A stretch of 64,000 nt of DNA from Rubrobacteraceae bacterium (GTDB lineage Bacteria; Actinomycetota; Rubrobacteria; Rubrobacterales; Rubrobacteraceae). Of the stretch, positions 43,183-51,056 are shown one piece after another (within the stretch, counting starts at the first letter, position 1; each line of letters opens with the position of its first letter). A program made the position numbers and the translations under genes. Location of the stretch: NCBI GenBank assembly GCA_030448125.1, contig JAUJNO010000012.1, positions 50,217 through 114,216 of the forward strand. Direction: 5' to 3'. The notes below the pieces were generated by a model. The model was not told the DNA's origin. It worked only from the letters and a program-made list of their open reading frames with translations, and searched no databases.

Positions 43183-44568
43183 GTGCCGATAGGTGATATC
43201 GAAATCCCGGGAATCGGCAAGGAAGTCGTGATCGCGGTCCTGGCGCAGTCGCACATATTCCACGCCGCGTTTATCGCCGGGATCCTGCTCATAGCCTCCG
43301 TCAGCGAGTACATGGGGGTGATCACCAAGCAGCCCAAGTACGATCGGTTCGCGAAGAACGTGGCTATAACCGTGGTGTTGATCTTCGCCGCAGGGTCCAC
43401 CATCGCCATAACCTTCGTCCTGGCCCTGATAACCCTGTACCCGGTCTTCTGGTCGTATCTGCAGAACATCTTGTTCTTTGTGCTCTTTGCGGAGGCGTTC
43501 ATGTTCGTGGCCGAGATAATCCTCATATACGCCTGGTACATCTCCTGGGAGAAGCTGGCTTACCGCAAGAAGCTTCATGTGGTCATCGGCTTTATGGCCG
43601 CGATGCTGGTGGTCGCGCAGTTCACCTTCATAAACGTGGTGGGCTCCTACCTGCTGACCCCGTCGGTCGAGGGAGAGGTGACCAACGTGGCGGCGACTTA
43701 CATGAACCCCACTTTCGTGCCGCTCAACATGCACCGCTTCGTCGGGAACATATCGTACGCGGGTTTCCTGGTGGCCGGGTGGGGCGCTTTACGCTACCTC
43801 AGGAGCACGCGGGAGGAGGACCGGGAGTACTACGACTGGATGGGTCACTGGGGTCTGATCTGGGGGTTCGGGTTCCTCCTTTTGCAGCCGTTTGTAGGCT
43901 ACGGATACATGAAAGCGATTCGTGAGCATAACGCCGCGGCTTTCGACTACATAATGCTGGGCGATAAGGCTTGGCTCTTCAACCTGCTCGCGATCGAGTT
44001 GGCGATAATGTCCGTGGCCGCCGTGGCTTACTGCCTGCACAAGCTCAAGTTCGCGGTGAAGCCCATGCCCACCTTGCGCAACATGACGATGGGCTCTCTG
44101 GCTTTCATGGCCCTCTTCGCCTTTCTAAACATTATCCCGTCCGACTGGTACCTGGTGCCCCAGATCGGGCTGGTGTTTGGCGAAAGGGTGGCTCCAGACA
44201 TCTCGCTGGCGGAGCCCACGCCGGTCCCGCTCGGGTCAATGTATCCCTGGAAGTTTATCGGGCTCATAGGGATGATGCTGGTGGGGGTCTTCGCGTTGGG
44301 GATGTACCTCAAAGCCACCGCCGACGGCTTCCATTGGGGGCGGGCCAGCCGGTGGAGCCAGTACGCGTTGATCGCCACCGCCGTAACGGTGATTCTCACC
44401 ATGCTCACCATGGGCTATACCAGGGAGACGTCCCGCAGGGGGGGAGATCCCCCAGATGGGTCGGATGGCTACTTGATCCAGGGCTGCCTGACGCTGGCTC
44501 AGAATGTCGTCGCCGAGGACTGCCCGGACGCGCCTGAGCAGACCCCCGAGAGAGGGAGGTTCCCTTAG
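43183..44568 (+). CDS. CydA-like membrane protein 2 (cytochrome bd subunit I-like)
   Basis: 461 residues, about nine transmembrane helices. Histidines at 24 and 27 (LAQSHIFHAAFIAGILL) and in NMHRFVGNISYAGFLVAGWG correspond to CydA heme positions and match the first CydA-like protein (HRxxGNxS). The C-terminus has TMGYTRETSRR where true CydA has GW...GRQPW, and ends with a soluble tail containing two cysteines (QGCLTLAQNVVAEDC) but no CxxCH. The Q-loop is not evident. Start GTG 43183 follows GAGGAGG. Confidence 0.65.
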   Translation: MPIGDIEIPGIGKEVVIAVLAQSHIFHAAFIAGILLIASVSEYMGVITKQPKYDRFAKNVAITVVLIFAAGSTIAITFVLALITLYPVFWSYLQNILFFVLFAEAFMFVAEIILIYAWYISWEKLAYRKKLHVVIGFMAAMLVVAQFTFINVVGSYLLTPSVEGEVTNVAATYMNPTFVPLNMHRFVGNISYAGFLVAGWGALRYLRSTREEDREYYDWMGHWGLIWGFGFLLLQPFVGYGYMKAIREHNAAAFDYIMLGDKAWLFNLLAIELAIMSVAAVAYCLHKLKFAVKPMPTLRNMTMGSLAFMALFAFLNIIPSDWYLVPQIGLVFGERVAPDISLAEPTPVPLGSMYPWKFIGLIGMMLVGVFALGMYLKATADGFHWGRASRWSQYALIATAVTVILTMLTMGYTRETSRRGGDPPDGSDGYLIQGCLTLAQNVVAEDCPDAPEQTPERGRFP

Positions 44569-44570
44569 CG

Positions 44571-44741
44571 ATGATATGGGGAATGGCGGAACCGTTTTTG
44601 TTTCCTCCTGTTGCGAGGTTCTTTATTGCGATCTTGCTGATCCTGGTAGTCGAGGGCAGCGCCGTGGTCTTCGCTTTCTGGTTGGTCTCTAAGTATGGTG
44701 AGGAGGAAGGACCCGGCGGAGCAGAACGCGAGGGGGACTAG
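44571..44741 (+). CDS. 56-residue single-helix membrane protein (CydX-like position)
   Basis: ATG 44571, two bases after the stop of the second CydA-like gene, with AGGGAGG ahead. One transmembrane helix (FFIALLLILVVEGSAVVFAF region, about residues 17-39), a short N-terminus, and an acidic/glycine-rich tail ending EREGD. In bd oxidases a similar single-helix subunit (CydX/CydS) packs against CydA near the hemes. Placement and topology suggest the same role here. No sequence identity to CydX can be claimed. Confidence 0.6.
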   Translation: MIWGMAEPFLFPPVARFFIAILLILVVEGSAVVFAFWLVSKYGEEEGPGGAEREGD

Positions 44742-44948
44742 CTCGAGCGCCTCTTGCGTTCTCCTTGTGTCTGGTCTGCCCGGCTTCTCTTTGGGGCACG
44801 AAGCAGGTGATAGCGAGCTACGGTCCTTCTGTCGAATTTTCGGTACAGGCCCTCCGTTAGCGTCGAAGGCCGGGCGGTTCGAGCGTTTGCTCCGTGGAGC
44901 TTTCGAGCAAAAACCCGGTAGCTCTCGTTCCTGTAAGAGGAGGTACAC

Positions 44949-45359
44949 ATGAGCATCGCAGTAGCGCTTCTGCAGGGCATAGCGGCAGGGCTCCTCATCG
45001 TCATCTTCTTGGTCATGCTCGTCGGCGGGCTGTTCGCCGTTGCCCTTGGCGGCAGGGCGGTTGGGGGCCAGGGGCGTTCCGTTACAAGGCCGAGTAGCCT
45101 GGTCCCTGGGAGGATACTCTGCGTGATCGGGTTGAGCTTGGCCGTGACGGGAGCGTTCTTCGTCGATATGTCGAGCGGTATCATAGGCATGATGTTGGGG
45201 GCGATGGGCTACTACCTGGGAGCCCGCGTCCTCGGGGTCGCGATAATCGTTGTCTCCGTGGTTACCCTCTCCTTCGGGCTTGTGGCCGGTCAGGGCGCTA
45301 TACCGGGCGCCTACGACGAGGTAATGAACGGATACTCGAGTCCCGCGCCGGAGAAGTAA
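44949..45359 (+). CDS. four-helix membrane protein of unknown function
   Basis: 136 residues, ATG nine bases after AGGAGG. Four hydrophobic segments (LIVIFLVMLVGGLFAVALGG; ILCVIGLSLAVTGAFFV; GIIGMMLGAMGYYLGA; LGVAIIVVSVVTLSFGLVAG) with short loops. It lies 207 bases after the small CydX-like gene on the same strand and might belong to the same transcript. No family recognised. Confidence 0.55.
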   Translation: MSIAVALLQGIAAGLLIVIFLVMLVGGLFAVALGGRAVGGQGRSVTRPSSLVPGRILCVIGLSLAVTGAFFVDMSSGIIGMMLGAMGYYLGARVLGVAIIVVSVVTLSFGLVAGQGAIPGAYDEVMNGYSSPAPEK

Positions 45360-45537
45360 GGAGGCGCCGAAGGTGGGCATAGAGCCCTCCTTGGCCGGGT
45401 TTGGGGTTCTTCAGACTCTCACCTCCTGCGCTCCCTGTGCCCTTCTTCGTCGTTCGAGCTTCGGGACGTTTCGGCCAAGGGGTCGCGGGTAAAGGGCAAC
45501 AAATGTTTCAGTGGGCAACGGGAGGAGAGGTTGGTCG

Positions 45538-46101
45538 ATGCCGATCGCGAACGTCCGGGAGCTTTTCGTCCACGAGTTGTGCGAACTCTACGATGCCGAG
45601 CGCAGGTTCCTTCAGGGACAGGTGGAGATGGTCCACAGGGCCACGGACAACGATCTCCAGAGATCCATCCGGAACCACATCGTGCAGACCAGGCAGCACA
45701 TCGGGAACCTGGAGCAATTCTTCAGGGAGCTCGGCCAGGAGCCCCGGCGAGAGACGAACGAGGTGGCCCAGGGGTTGGTGAGCGAAGCCCGGGGAGGCAT
45801 CCAGGAGGCCCAGAGCGACGCTCTACGCGACTGCGTGATCAACGCCGCGGTGATCAAGGTCGAGCACTTCGAGATAGGCAGTTACCGGGGCCTGATCACC
45901 GGGGCGCGGCTGATGATGGGGCAGTCTGTTGTGGTGGATGACCTGCTCGAGACGAACCTCCAGCAGGAGGAGGAGACGGCGCAAATAGCTGAGCAGAGCG
46001 CCGAGGAGCTGTTCCAGGAGGCCATGCGGGCGGAGCGGCCGGAGGGGGAAGGTCTGTTAGATAAGCTAAACAAGGCCAAGAACAGATTGATGGGCCAATA
46101 A
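45538..46101 (+). CDS. YciE/DUF892-type ferritin-like protein
   Basis: 187 residues, ATG after GAGGAGAGG. The opening VRELFVHELCELYDAERRFL and later NHIVQTRQHIGNLEQFFREL and VIKVEHFEIGSYRGLITGAR give the four-helix bundle with Glu/His metal ligands of the DUF892 family, usually induced by stress. Two short IR-like bases (AGGGT/ACCCT near 46136-46151) follow. The 320-base stretch to 46422 holds no gene I can support. Confidence 0.85.
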   Translation: MPIANVRELFVHELCELYDAERRFLQGQVEMVHRATDNDLQRSIRNHIVQTRQHIGNLEQFFRELGQEPRRETNEVAQGLVSEARGGIQEAQSDALRDCVINAAVIKVEHFEIGSYRGLITGARLMMGQSVVVDDLLETNLQQEEETAQIAEQSAEELFQEAMRAERPEGEGLLDKLNKAKNRLMGQ

Positions 46102-46422
46102 ATCGAGAAGGCTCGGCTCTCTCCGGGCTAGAGTAAAGGGTATCTGACCCTCTTCGTGCCGGCATCGAGATCGTCCAGCTTGCCGCTTCTCGCCTTTAAC
46201 TTTTCACGCCGCGTAGCAGCCGCTTCTGTTAAGCGTTCTACAAACGAAAAGCCGCACGCAGCCACGGTCGTATCGGAGAAGGTCGGATGGACTTGGTGGT
46301 ACCACGCAGTTCACCGAATAGTGAAGGGCGTAGCACAAGCCCTGGACTCCCATAACCGGTATCCGGTCCTTCGCAGAGCCGGCGCACAACCCCGCAAGCC
46401 ATCGGACAGGCCATGGTTGGTT

Positions 46423-47004
46423 CTACAACCCCAGGTTTACGTCCTCTTCCTCGCTCGTGGTTGGATCGGTGTCTCCAAGACGAGCCGTAAAGCCTGAGGA
46501 GTTCTCTAAAACCCCGAAGTTGACCCTCCCTTCTTTGGTTGCGCCGGGTTCGATAAGGCTGGACTCTTCGAATAATAGGTTCTTTTCGGGTTCTACGTAG
46601 GTGCTGTTACGGTCCGCTTCAGGCAGGTACTCAGTCCCTGCCTGGTCGAAGAGGGTGATCGAATCCTCGTTGAGCGTGACGGGCTTTTCGGAGATGTTCT
46701 CGGCGGTAAAGATCAGGCTCACGTAGTCACCGGGCGTGGTTCGTGGAGGGAAAGTGTACGTCCTTAGCTCGGTCTCTTTAAAAGCGTCGGTCACGGTCCA
46801 GGAGACGCCCTCGGCGGTCACTGTCTCCCCGATGGCGACCCCCGATTGTTCGTCCTGTTGCTGAGTAGCCTCGGCCTCCAGACCCGGCAGGGTCGAGGTT
46901 ATAGGTGCTTTTTCGCCTAAGAACCCGAAGGTCGCGAACATCCCGACCACCATAGCGGCGAGCAGTGCGACGAGCCCCAACGCGCTGGCGGTAGTCCTCA
47001 TCAT
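46423..47004 (-). CDS. exported DUF4352-like protein
   Basis: 193 residues. An N-terminal hydrophobic segment (ALGLVALLAAMVVGMFATFG) serves as signal anchor. The rest is an immunoglobulin-like beta domain: VTAEGVSWTVTDAFKETELR, GDYVSLIFTAENISEKPVTL, GATKEGRVNFGV, the pattern of DUF4352 proteins that sit outside the membrane. No lipobox cysteine. Stand-alone. The 600 bases upstream (47005-47604) hold no convincing gene, only a 15-base direct repeat CGACTTTCC(A/T)ATCGG at 47165 and 47270. Confidence 0.75.
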   Translation of the reverse strand: MMRTTASALGLVALLAAMVVGMFATFGFLGEKAPITSTLPGLEAEATQQQDEQSGVAIGETVTAEGVSWTVTDAFKETELRTYTFPPRTTPGDYVSLIFTAENISEKPVTLNEDSITLFDQAGTEYLPEADRNSTYVEPEKNLLFEESSLIEPGATKEGRVNFGVLENSSGFTARLGDTDPTTSEEEDVNLGL

Positions 47005-47604
47005 GGCTTTGGCCGCTTCGCTCTGGGTTCACCGCCGACCAAAGCGTCTACTGGCGTTCCCGGATACACCTTTCTTCTCCTTTCCCGATGTCTCAGGGCT
47101 GCTTGACGTGGAGTTGCCCTGTTCCCTCCTCTAGCCCGGTTCTTTATCAAGCTTTTACCGATCCCGACTTTCCAATCGGTTCAGTAGCTTTCCTACCCCA
47201 GATAAGGGTAGTGTACCCGAGGAAAACTTGCGGGGAGCGGATTAAAGCGCCTGTTGCGTATTTCCCGCTCGACTTTCCTATCGGCTACGGGTATCGTAGG
47301 GGTAGCGACGCGTCCCAGCCTTCCCGTGATGCGCTTTTTTCGGGTTTAGCGAGGGCGGTATGAGGGCTGACCAGGATGTTCGGCAGGCCCCACAAGGGAC
47401 TTTCAGGTGACCATAGCTCGTCCCGGAAGATGCCGAAAGCCGTTCCCTAGTAGACTCCTCTTTAAGCCCTTCAGGAAACCCCGTCTACCGCGCCCCCAGC
47501 GGCCTATTGACGAAGCACGGTTCGCTGTGCCAGCGCGTTCCGGCCATTCGAACGACCTCTGCGAACGGCGGTCCCTTTCTTCGGGAAAACCGCGGGGGCC
47601 GCTC

Positions 47605-47754
47605 TCAGAGCAGGGAAACTTGCGAGATGCTCCCTTTCTCCTGCTCTTGGCGTGACGGCGGCTGCCACTCACCCTTGCCGAGCACGGCTAACACGAAGGT
47701 GACGAGCAGGATCAGCATGGCGATCACGATCAGGTACGCTAGACGCTCCCGCAC
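47605..47754 (-). CDS. 49-residue single-helix membrane protein
   Basis: GTG 47754 follows AAGGGAGA closely. The peptide has one transmembrane helix (LAYLIVIAMLILLVTFVLAV) behind a short charged N-terminus, then a hydrophilic tail with Gln/Glu. An ATG further upstream (47811) would add 19 residues without a site. It is too short for family assignment. Confidence 0.45.
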   Translation of the reverse strand: MRERLAYLIVIAMLILLVTFVLAVLGKGEWQPPSRQEQEKGSISQVSLL

Positions 47755-47964
47755 GTTGTCTCCCTTGTTACAGATGTCACCGAAAACCATTCTACCAAAA
47801 CTGGACGGCACAGCCGTTACTGGACGCGGTCGTTGCTAAAGGTTCGCGACCTCCCTATCCATAAACCGCAGCTGATCTACCGGGGCGCTTCTCCTCCCGC
47901 TCCTCAAAGTCGCGTTCCCGAGATCGGGGTCGCTGACTATCTCGTCTATCTCGACCTGGGCCGT

Positions 47965-48422
47965 CTAATCTCTCGACGCATGCTCGTGGTGCAAGTACCT
48001 GGCGGCCAGGATACTGAGGAATCCCAACACCAGGCACGTTACCTCCACCGGGGCGAGGAGAGGAGGCTCTCCCCATAGCAAGGGGCCAGCATCACGACCC
48101 CCTTGACCGACAGGAGTAGCATGCCCAATCCTCCGACCATCCTGCGCACGACCTCTGCATCCCGCTGAAAGAAGCCGAGGTAGACGAACATGCCGCCCAC
48201 GCCCAGGTGGAACACGTTGGCCGGCAGGTCCGTCCCCATGACGCCCACGAAACCCGCAAGGCCGAGCGAGACGAGTCCGGGAACCCGGGCGATAGAAACC
48301 CGAGGGGCGACCGGCGTTCGGTCGCCCCTGGTCCGAGCCGTACCGGGTCGCGGCGGTGCTGCCCGACTTCTTGCCGGGAACCCCAGACCCGCAAGGAGCA
48401 ACACGACCTCGGCAGCGTCCAA
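47965..48422 (-). pseudogene. DUF4383-like small membrane protein, frameshifted
   Basis: PGLVSLGLAGFVGVMGTDLP, NVFHLGVGGMFVYLGFF and MVGGLGMLLLSVKGVVMLAP form helices in one frame. After MLAP the frame breaks at a C4 run (minus strand; 48082-48085). One added base gives LLWGEPPLLAPVEVTCLVLG and FLSILAARYLHHEHASRD with a stop at 47965. The LHLGVGGxxxYLG pattern recalls DUF4383. The start is uncertain: the 5' end overlaps the leader of the + strand gene at 48494. Confidence 0.5.
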
Positions 48423-48493
48423 GAGCTTCGAGGAAGTTTTTCGAGCCGTGGCGGGTTAGGCGCCGAGAAGCAAGGGTAAGATTCGCGTTGTTG

Positions 48494-49237
48494 ATGGTTT
48501 TTCTGATCCTGTTTTCGGGACTCCTGGCGGCCGGTCTGGCCGTCGTCCACCTCTTCTCCGGCAGGCTGCACTTCCTCGACGTCTTCCCGCGCAGCCGCTG
48601 GCTCTCCGCGGCGAGCGGTATCTCCGTCGCCTACATTTTCGTCCATATCCTGCCGGACCTCGCAGAGGAGCAGGAGACTGTACGTGAGGCGGCGGGTGAG
48701 AGCTTCTCTTTCCTCGAGTACCACGTCTACCTCGTGGCGCTAGTGGGGCTCGCCACGTTCTACGGGCTCGACCGGGCCGCCAAGACCTCGCGCCGGCGCA
48801 GGAGGAGCCTGAACAGGGAGGATTCCACGGAGGCCGGCGTCTTCTGGCTACACGTCGCCTCCTTCTCCGTCTACAATGCGCTCATCGGCTACCTCCTTCT
48901 CCACCGGGAGACGCCCGGTTTCGGGAGTCTGTTCCTCTTCGCCTTCGCGCTGGGCCTGCACTTCGTGGTCAACGACTACGGCCTGCGAAAGGACCACAAG
49001 GGGCTCTACGACCGGATCGGCCGCTGGGTGCTAGCGGCGGCCATCCTCGCGGGATGGATGGTCGGGCTCTTCGCCGAGATCTCCGAGGCCGCCCTCGCCG
49101 TCCTCTTCGCCTTCCTGGCCGGCGGCGTGGTCCTGAACGTCCTCAAGGAGGAGATACCCGAGGAGCGCGAGAGCAGCTTCGGCGCCTTTGCCGCGGGCGC
49201 CGCGGCCTACGCGGCGATCCTGCTGGTCGCCTTTTAG
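48494..49237 (+). CDS. ZIP-like eight-helix membrane protein
   Basis: 247 residues from ATG 48494 (in-frame TTGs at 48488 and 48491). Eight hydrophobic segments. ISVAYIFVHILPDLAEEQET recalls the His/Asp/Glu-rich helix of ZIP metal transporters, with a Arg-rich loop (KTSRRRRRSLNRE) in the middle and LGLHFVVNDYGLRKDHKGLY later. Overall it does not match a ZIP transporter closely enough to be sure, so transport of divalent metal is only a possibility. Followed by a K+ channel gene after 46 bases. Confidence 0.55.
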   Translation: MVFLILFSGLLAAGLAVVHLFSGRLHFLDVFPRSRWLSAASGISVAYIFVHILPDLAEEQETVREAAGESFSFLEYHVYLVALVGLATFYGLDRAAKTSRRRRRSLNREDSTEAGVFWLHVASFSVYNALIGYLLLHRETPGFGSLFLFAFALGLHFVVNDYGLRKDHKGLYDRIGRWVLAAAILAGWMVGLFAEISEAALAVLFAFLAGGVVLNVLKEEIPEERESSFGAFAAGAAAYAAILLVAF

Positions 49238-49283
49238 GTAGCTTCCGGCCCATGACGACGAAGCGGAGAGCGAGACGAGTGCC

Positions 49284-50090
49284 GTGAGCGCGACGCCCGA
49301 GGACCGGCCGCGGAAGCTCCGGGAAGATCCCGAACGCAGGGAGAGCCTCCGCGAGCGGCTGGACCGGTACCTGGACCTGCCGCTCGCCCTGGCCTCCATC
49401 CTCATGGTCCTGATCGCCGTGATCGAGCTCGGCGGGGAGGTGGAAGAGCCGTGGCGGGGCCGCCTGGCGGTCCTGGGCTGGTCGCTCTGGGGGCTCTTTT
49501 TCGCCGAGTTCGTGGCGAAGTTCGTCCTGGCGCCGAACAAGCGCGCCTACCTCAAACGGCACCCCCTGGACGTCCTGGTACTGCTGGTGCCGTTCCTGAG
49601 ATTCCTCCGGCTGCTGCGGGTCCTGAGGGTCACGCGGGCGCTCCCCGTTTTTCGCCTCCTGGTCTTCGGCGGCCGGGGCTCGGAGGCGGCCCTGACGCTC
49701 CTCAGGCGCCGCCGCCTCGGCCAGCTTGCACTCGTCTCTGTTCTGGTCGTCCTCATCGGGGCGGCCGCAGGGTATGTCCTCGAGACCGGGGCGCCGGACG
49801 GCACGATAACGAGCTTCGGCGATGCCCTCTGGTGGTCGGCCACCCTCGTCACCACGGTCGGCAGCGAGCTTCACCCGGTGACGGCCGGTGGCCGTCTCCT
49901 GGGCTTCTTCTTGATGCTCTACGCCGTCGGGGTGTTCTCCTACTTCATCGCCTCCATCGCCTCCGTCCTCGTCGGCCTCGATACCCAACAACAGGGCAAC
50001 GGCGCGTCCGAGGGGAGAGGGGAAGTCCGGCTCGACCAGCGCGAGCTCGAGGCGCTGCGCCGTATCCTGGAGAAGGCCGAGAGGCCCTAA
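49284..50090 (+). CDS. voltage-gated-type potassium-channel-like protein with altered selectivity filter
   Basis: 268 residues, GTG start. Segments S1 to S6 can be traced: S1 about 33-50, an S2/S3 pair about 61-103, an arginine-bearing S4-like helix RFLRLLRVLRVTRALPVFRL (about 106-125), S5 about 148-166, pore helix GDALWWSATLVTT and S6 about 206-231. The filter reads TVGSE (191-195), where K+ channels have TVGYG. The C-terminus ends in a short coiled helix (LEALRRILEKAE). Selectivity may differ from K+. Its end overlaps the convergent ABC gene by four bases. Confidence 0.75.
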   Translation: MSATPEDRPRKLREDPERRESLRERLDRYLDLPLALASILMVLIAVIELGGEVEEPWRGRLAVLGWSLWGLFFAEFVAKFVLAPNKRAYLKRHPLDVLVLLVPFLRFLRLLRVLRVTRALPVFRLLVFGGRGSEAALTLLRRRRLGQLALVSVLVVLIGAAAGYVLETGAPDGTITSFGDALWWSATLVTTVGSELHPVTAGGRLLGFFLMLYAVGVFSYFIASIASVLVGLDTQQQGNGASEGRGEVRLDQRELEALRRILEKAERP

Positions 50091-51055
50091 CCGGCGGCTT
50101 TGTCGTTCCCATTCGTCCTCTCCACCAGGCGAAAGAAGACCTCGTCGAAGGAGGGCTTGGGGAGGTCCACGGAGCGCACGTCGGCGCCGTTCAGGGCCTC
50201 CATCACCTTCGGCAGCGCGGCGTCGGCGTCCTCGACGAGGAGGCGCACGCGGCTTACGGCTCCCTCCGCATCTTCGTCTTGCCTGACCTCCACCACGCGG
50301 CCCAGGGGTTCCAGGGCCTCCAGGCTGTCCTTCAGGTGGCTCGGGCTTCCGGAGAGGGCCAGCTGGACCAGTTCGCCCCCAAAAGCCCGACGGCGTAGTT
50401 CGTCGGGGGTTCCGAGGGCGACGAGAGCGCCGCCGGAGAGGAGGCCGACACGGTCGCACAGCTCGGCCTCCCCGACGTACTGGGTGGTGACGAAGAGCGT
50501 GCGGCCCCCTTCGCGCAGCTGCCGGAACTCCTCCCAGAACCGGCGGCGGAGGATCGGGTCGAGGTTGGCGGTGGGCTCGTCGACGAAGAGCAGCTCGGGT
50601 TCGTGGACGAGGGCGGCCGCGAGTTGCAGCCGGCGCTGCATTCCGCCGGAGACGTTCGCCGCCGTCTTGCGCCGGTGTTCCCAGAGCTCCACGAACTCGA
50701 GGGTCTCGCGCACCCGCCGCCGGCGCTTACCGAACTTCAGACCGTAGAGCCCGGCCACGAAGTTGAGGTTCTGGCGGACGGAGAGCTCCCCGTAGAGGAC
50801 GAACCCCTGCGGCATGAAGCCCATCCGGCGACGGTCTTCCGGGGCGAACTTGGAAGGGGGCTTGCCCAGGACCTCGACCTTCCCTTCGGAGGGGGTGAGG
50901 TAACCGGTGAGAGTCCTCATAAAGGTGCTCTTACCCGACCCGGAGGGGCCTATGAGGCCGAAGATCTCGCCCTCCTCCACCGTCAGGTCCAGTCCTCCGA
51001 GGACCTCTTCGCCGCCGAAGCGTTTGACCAGGTTCTCGACCTCTATCGCGGCCAT
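50087..51055 (-). CDS. ABC-2-type exporter ATP-binding protein
   Basis: 322 residues. Walker A GLIGPSGSGKSTFMRTLTGY, Q-loop MPQG, signature NVSGGMQRRLQLAAALVHEP, Walker B ELLFVDEPTANLD, and H-loop replaced by Gln in LFVTTQYVGEAE, as is common in this drug/multisubstrate exporter subfamily. The last 90 residues form an extra regulatory domain. Start ATG lies one base after the permease stop, so the two form one transporter. Confidence 0.92.
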   Translation of the reverse strand: MAAIEVENLVKRFGGEEVLGGLDLTVEEGEIFGLIGPSGSGKSTFMRTLTGYLTPSEGKVEVLGKPPSKFAPEDRRRMGFMPQGFVLYGELSVRQNLNFVAGLYGLKFGKRRRRVRETLEFVELWEHRRKTAANVSGGMQRRLQLAAALVHEPELLFVDEPTANLDPILRRRFWEEFRQLREGGRTLFVTTQYVGEAELCDRVGLLSGGALVALGTPDELRRRAFGGELVQLALSGSPSHLKDSLEALEPLGRVVEVRQDEDAEGAVSRVRLLVEDADAALPKVMEALNGADVRSVDLPKPSFDEVFFRLVERTNGNDKAAG

Positions 51056-51056
51056 G

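Noticed and set aside
39793..44568. ordinary cytochrome bd oxidase
   Set aside because: Two CydA-like proteins without CydB, without a Q-loop and with altered C-terminal motifs, in one operon with Rieske and cytochrome b.
47088..47363. 91-codon + strand frame with a repeated DFPIG
   Set aside because: The repeat comes from the DNA direct repeat; there is no ribosome binding site and no plausible protein composition.
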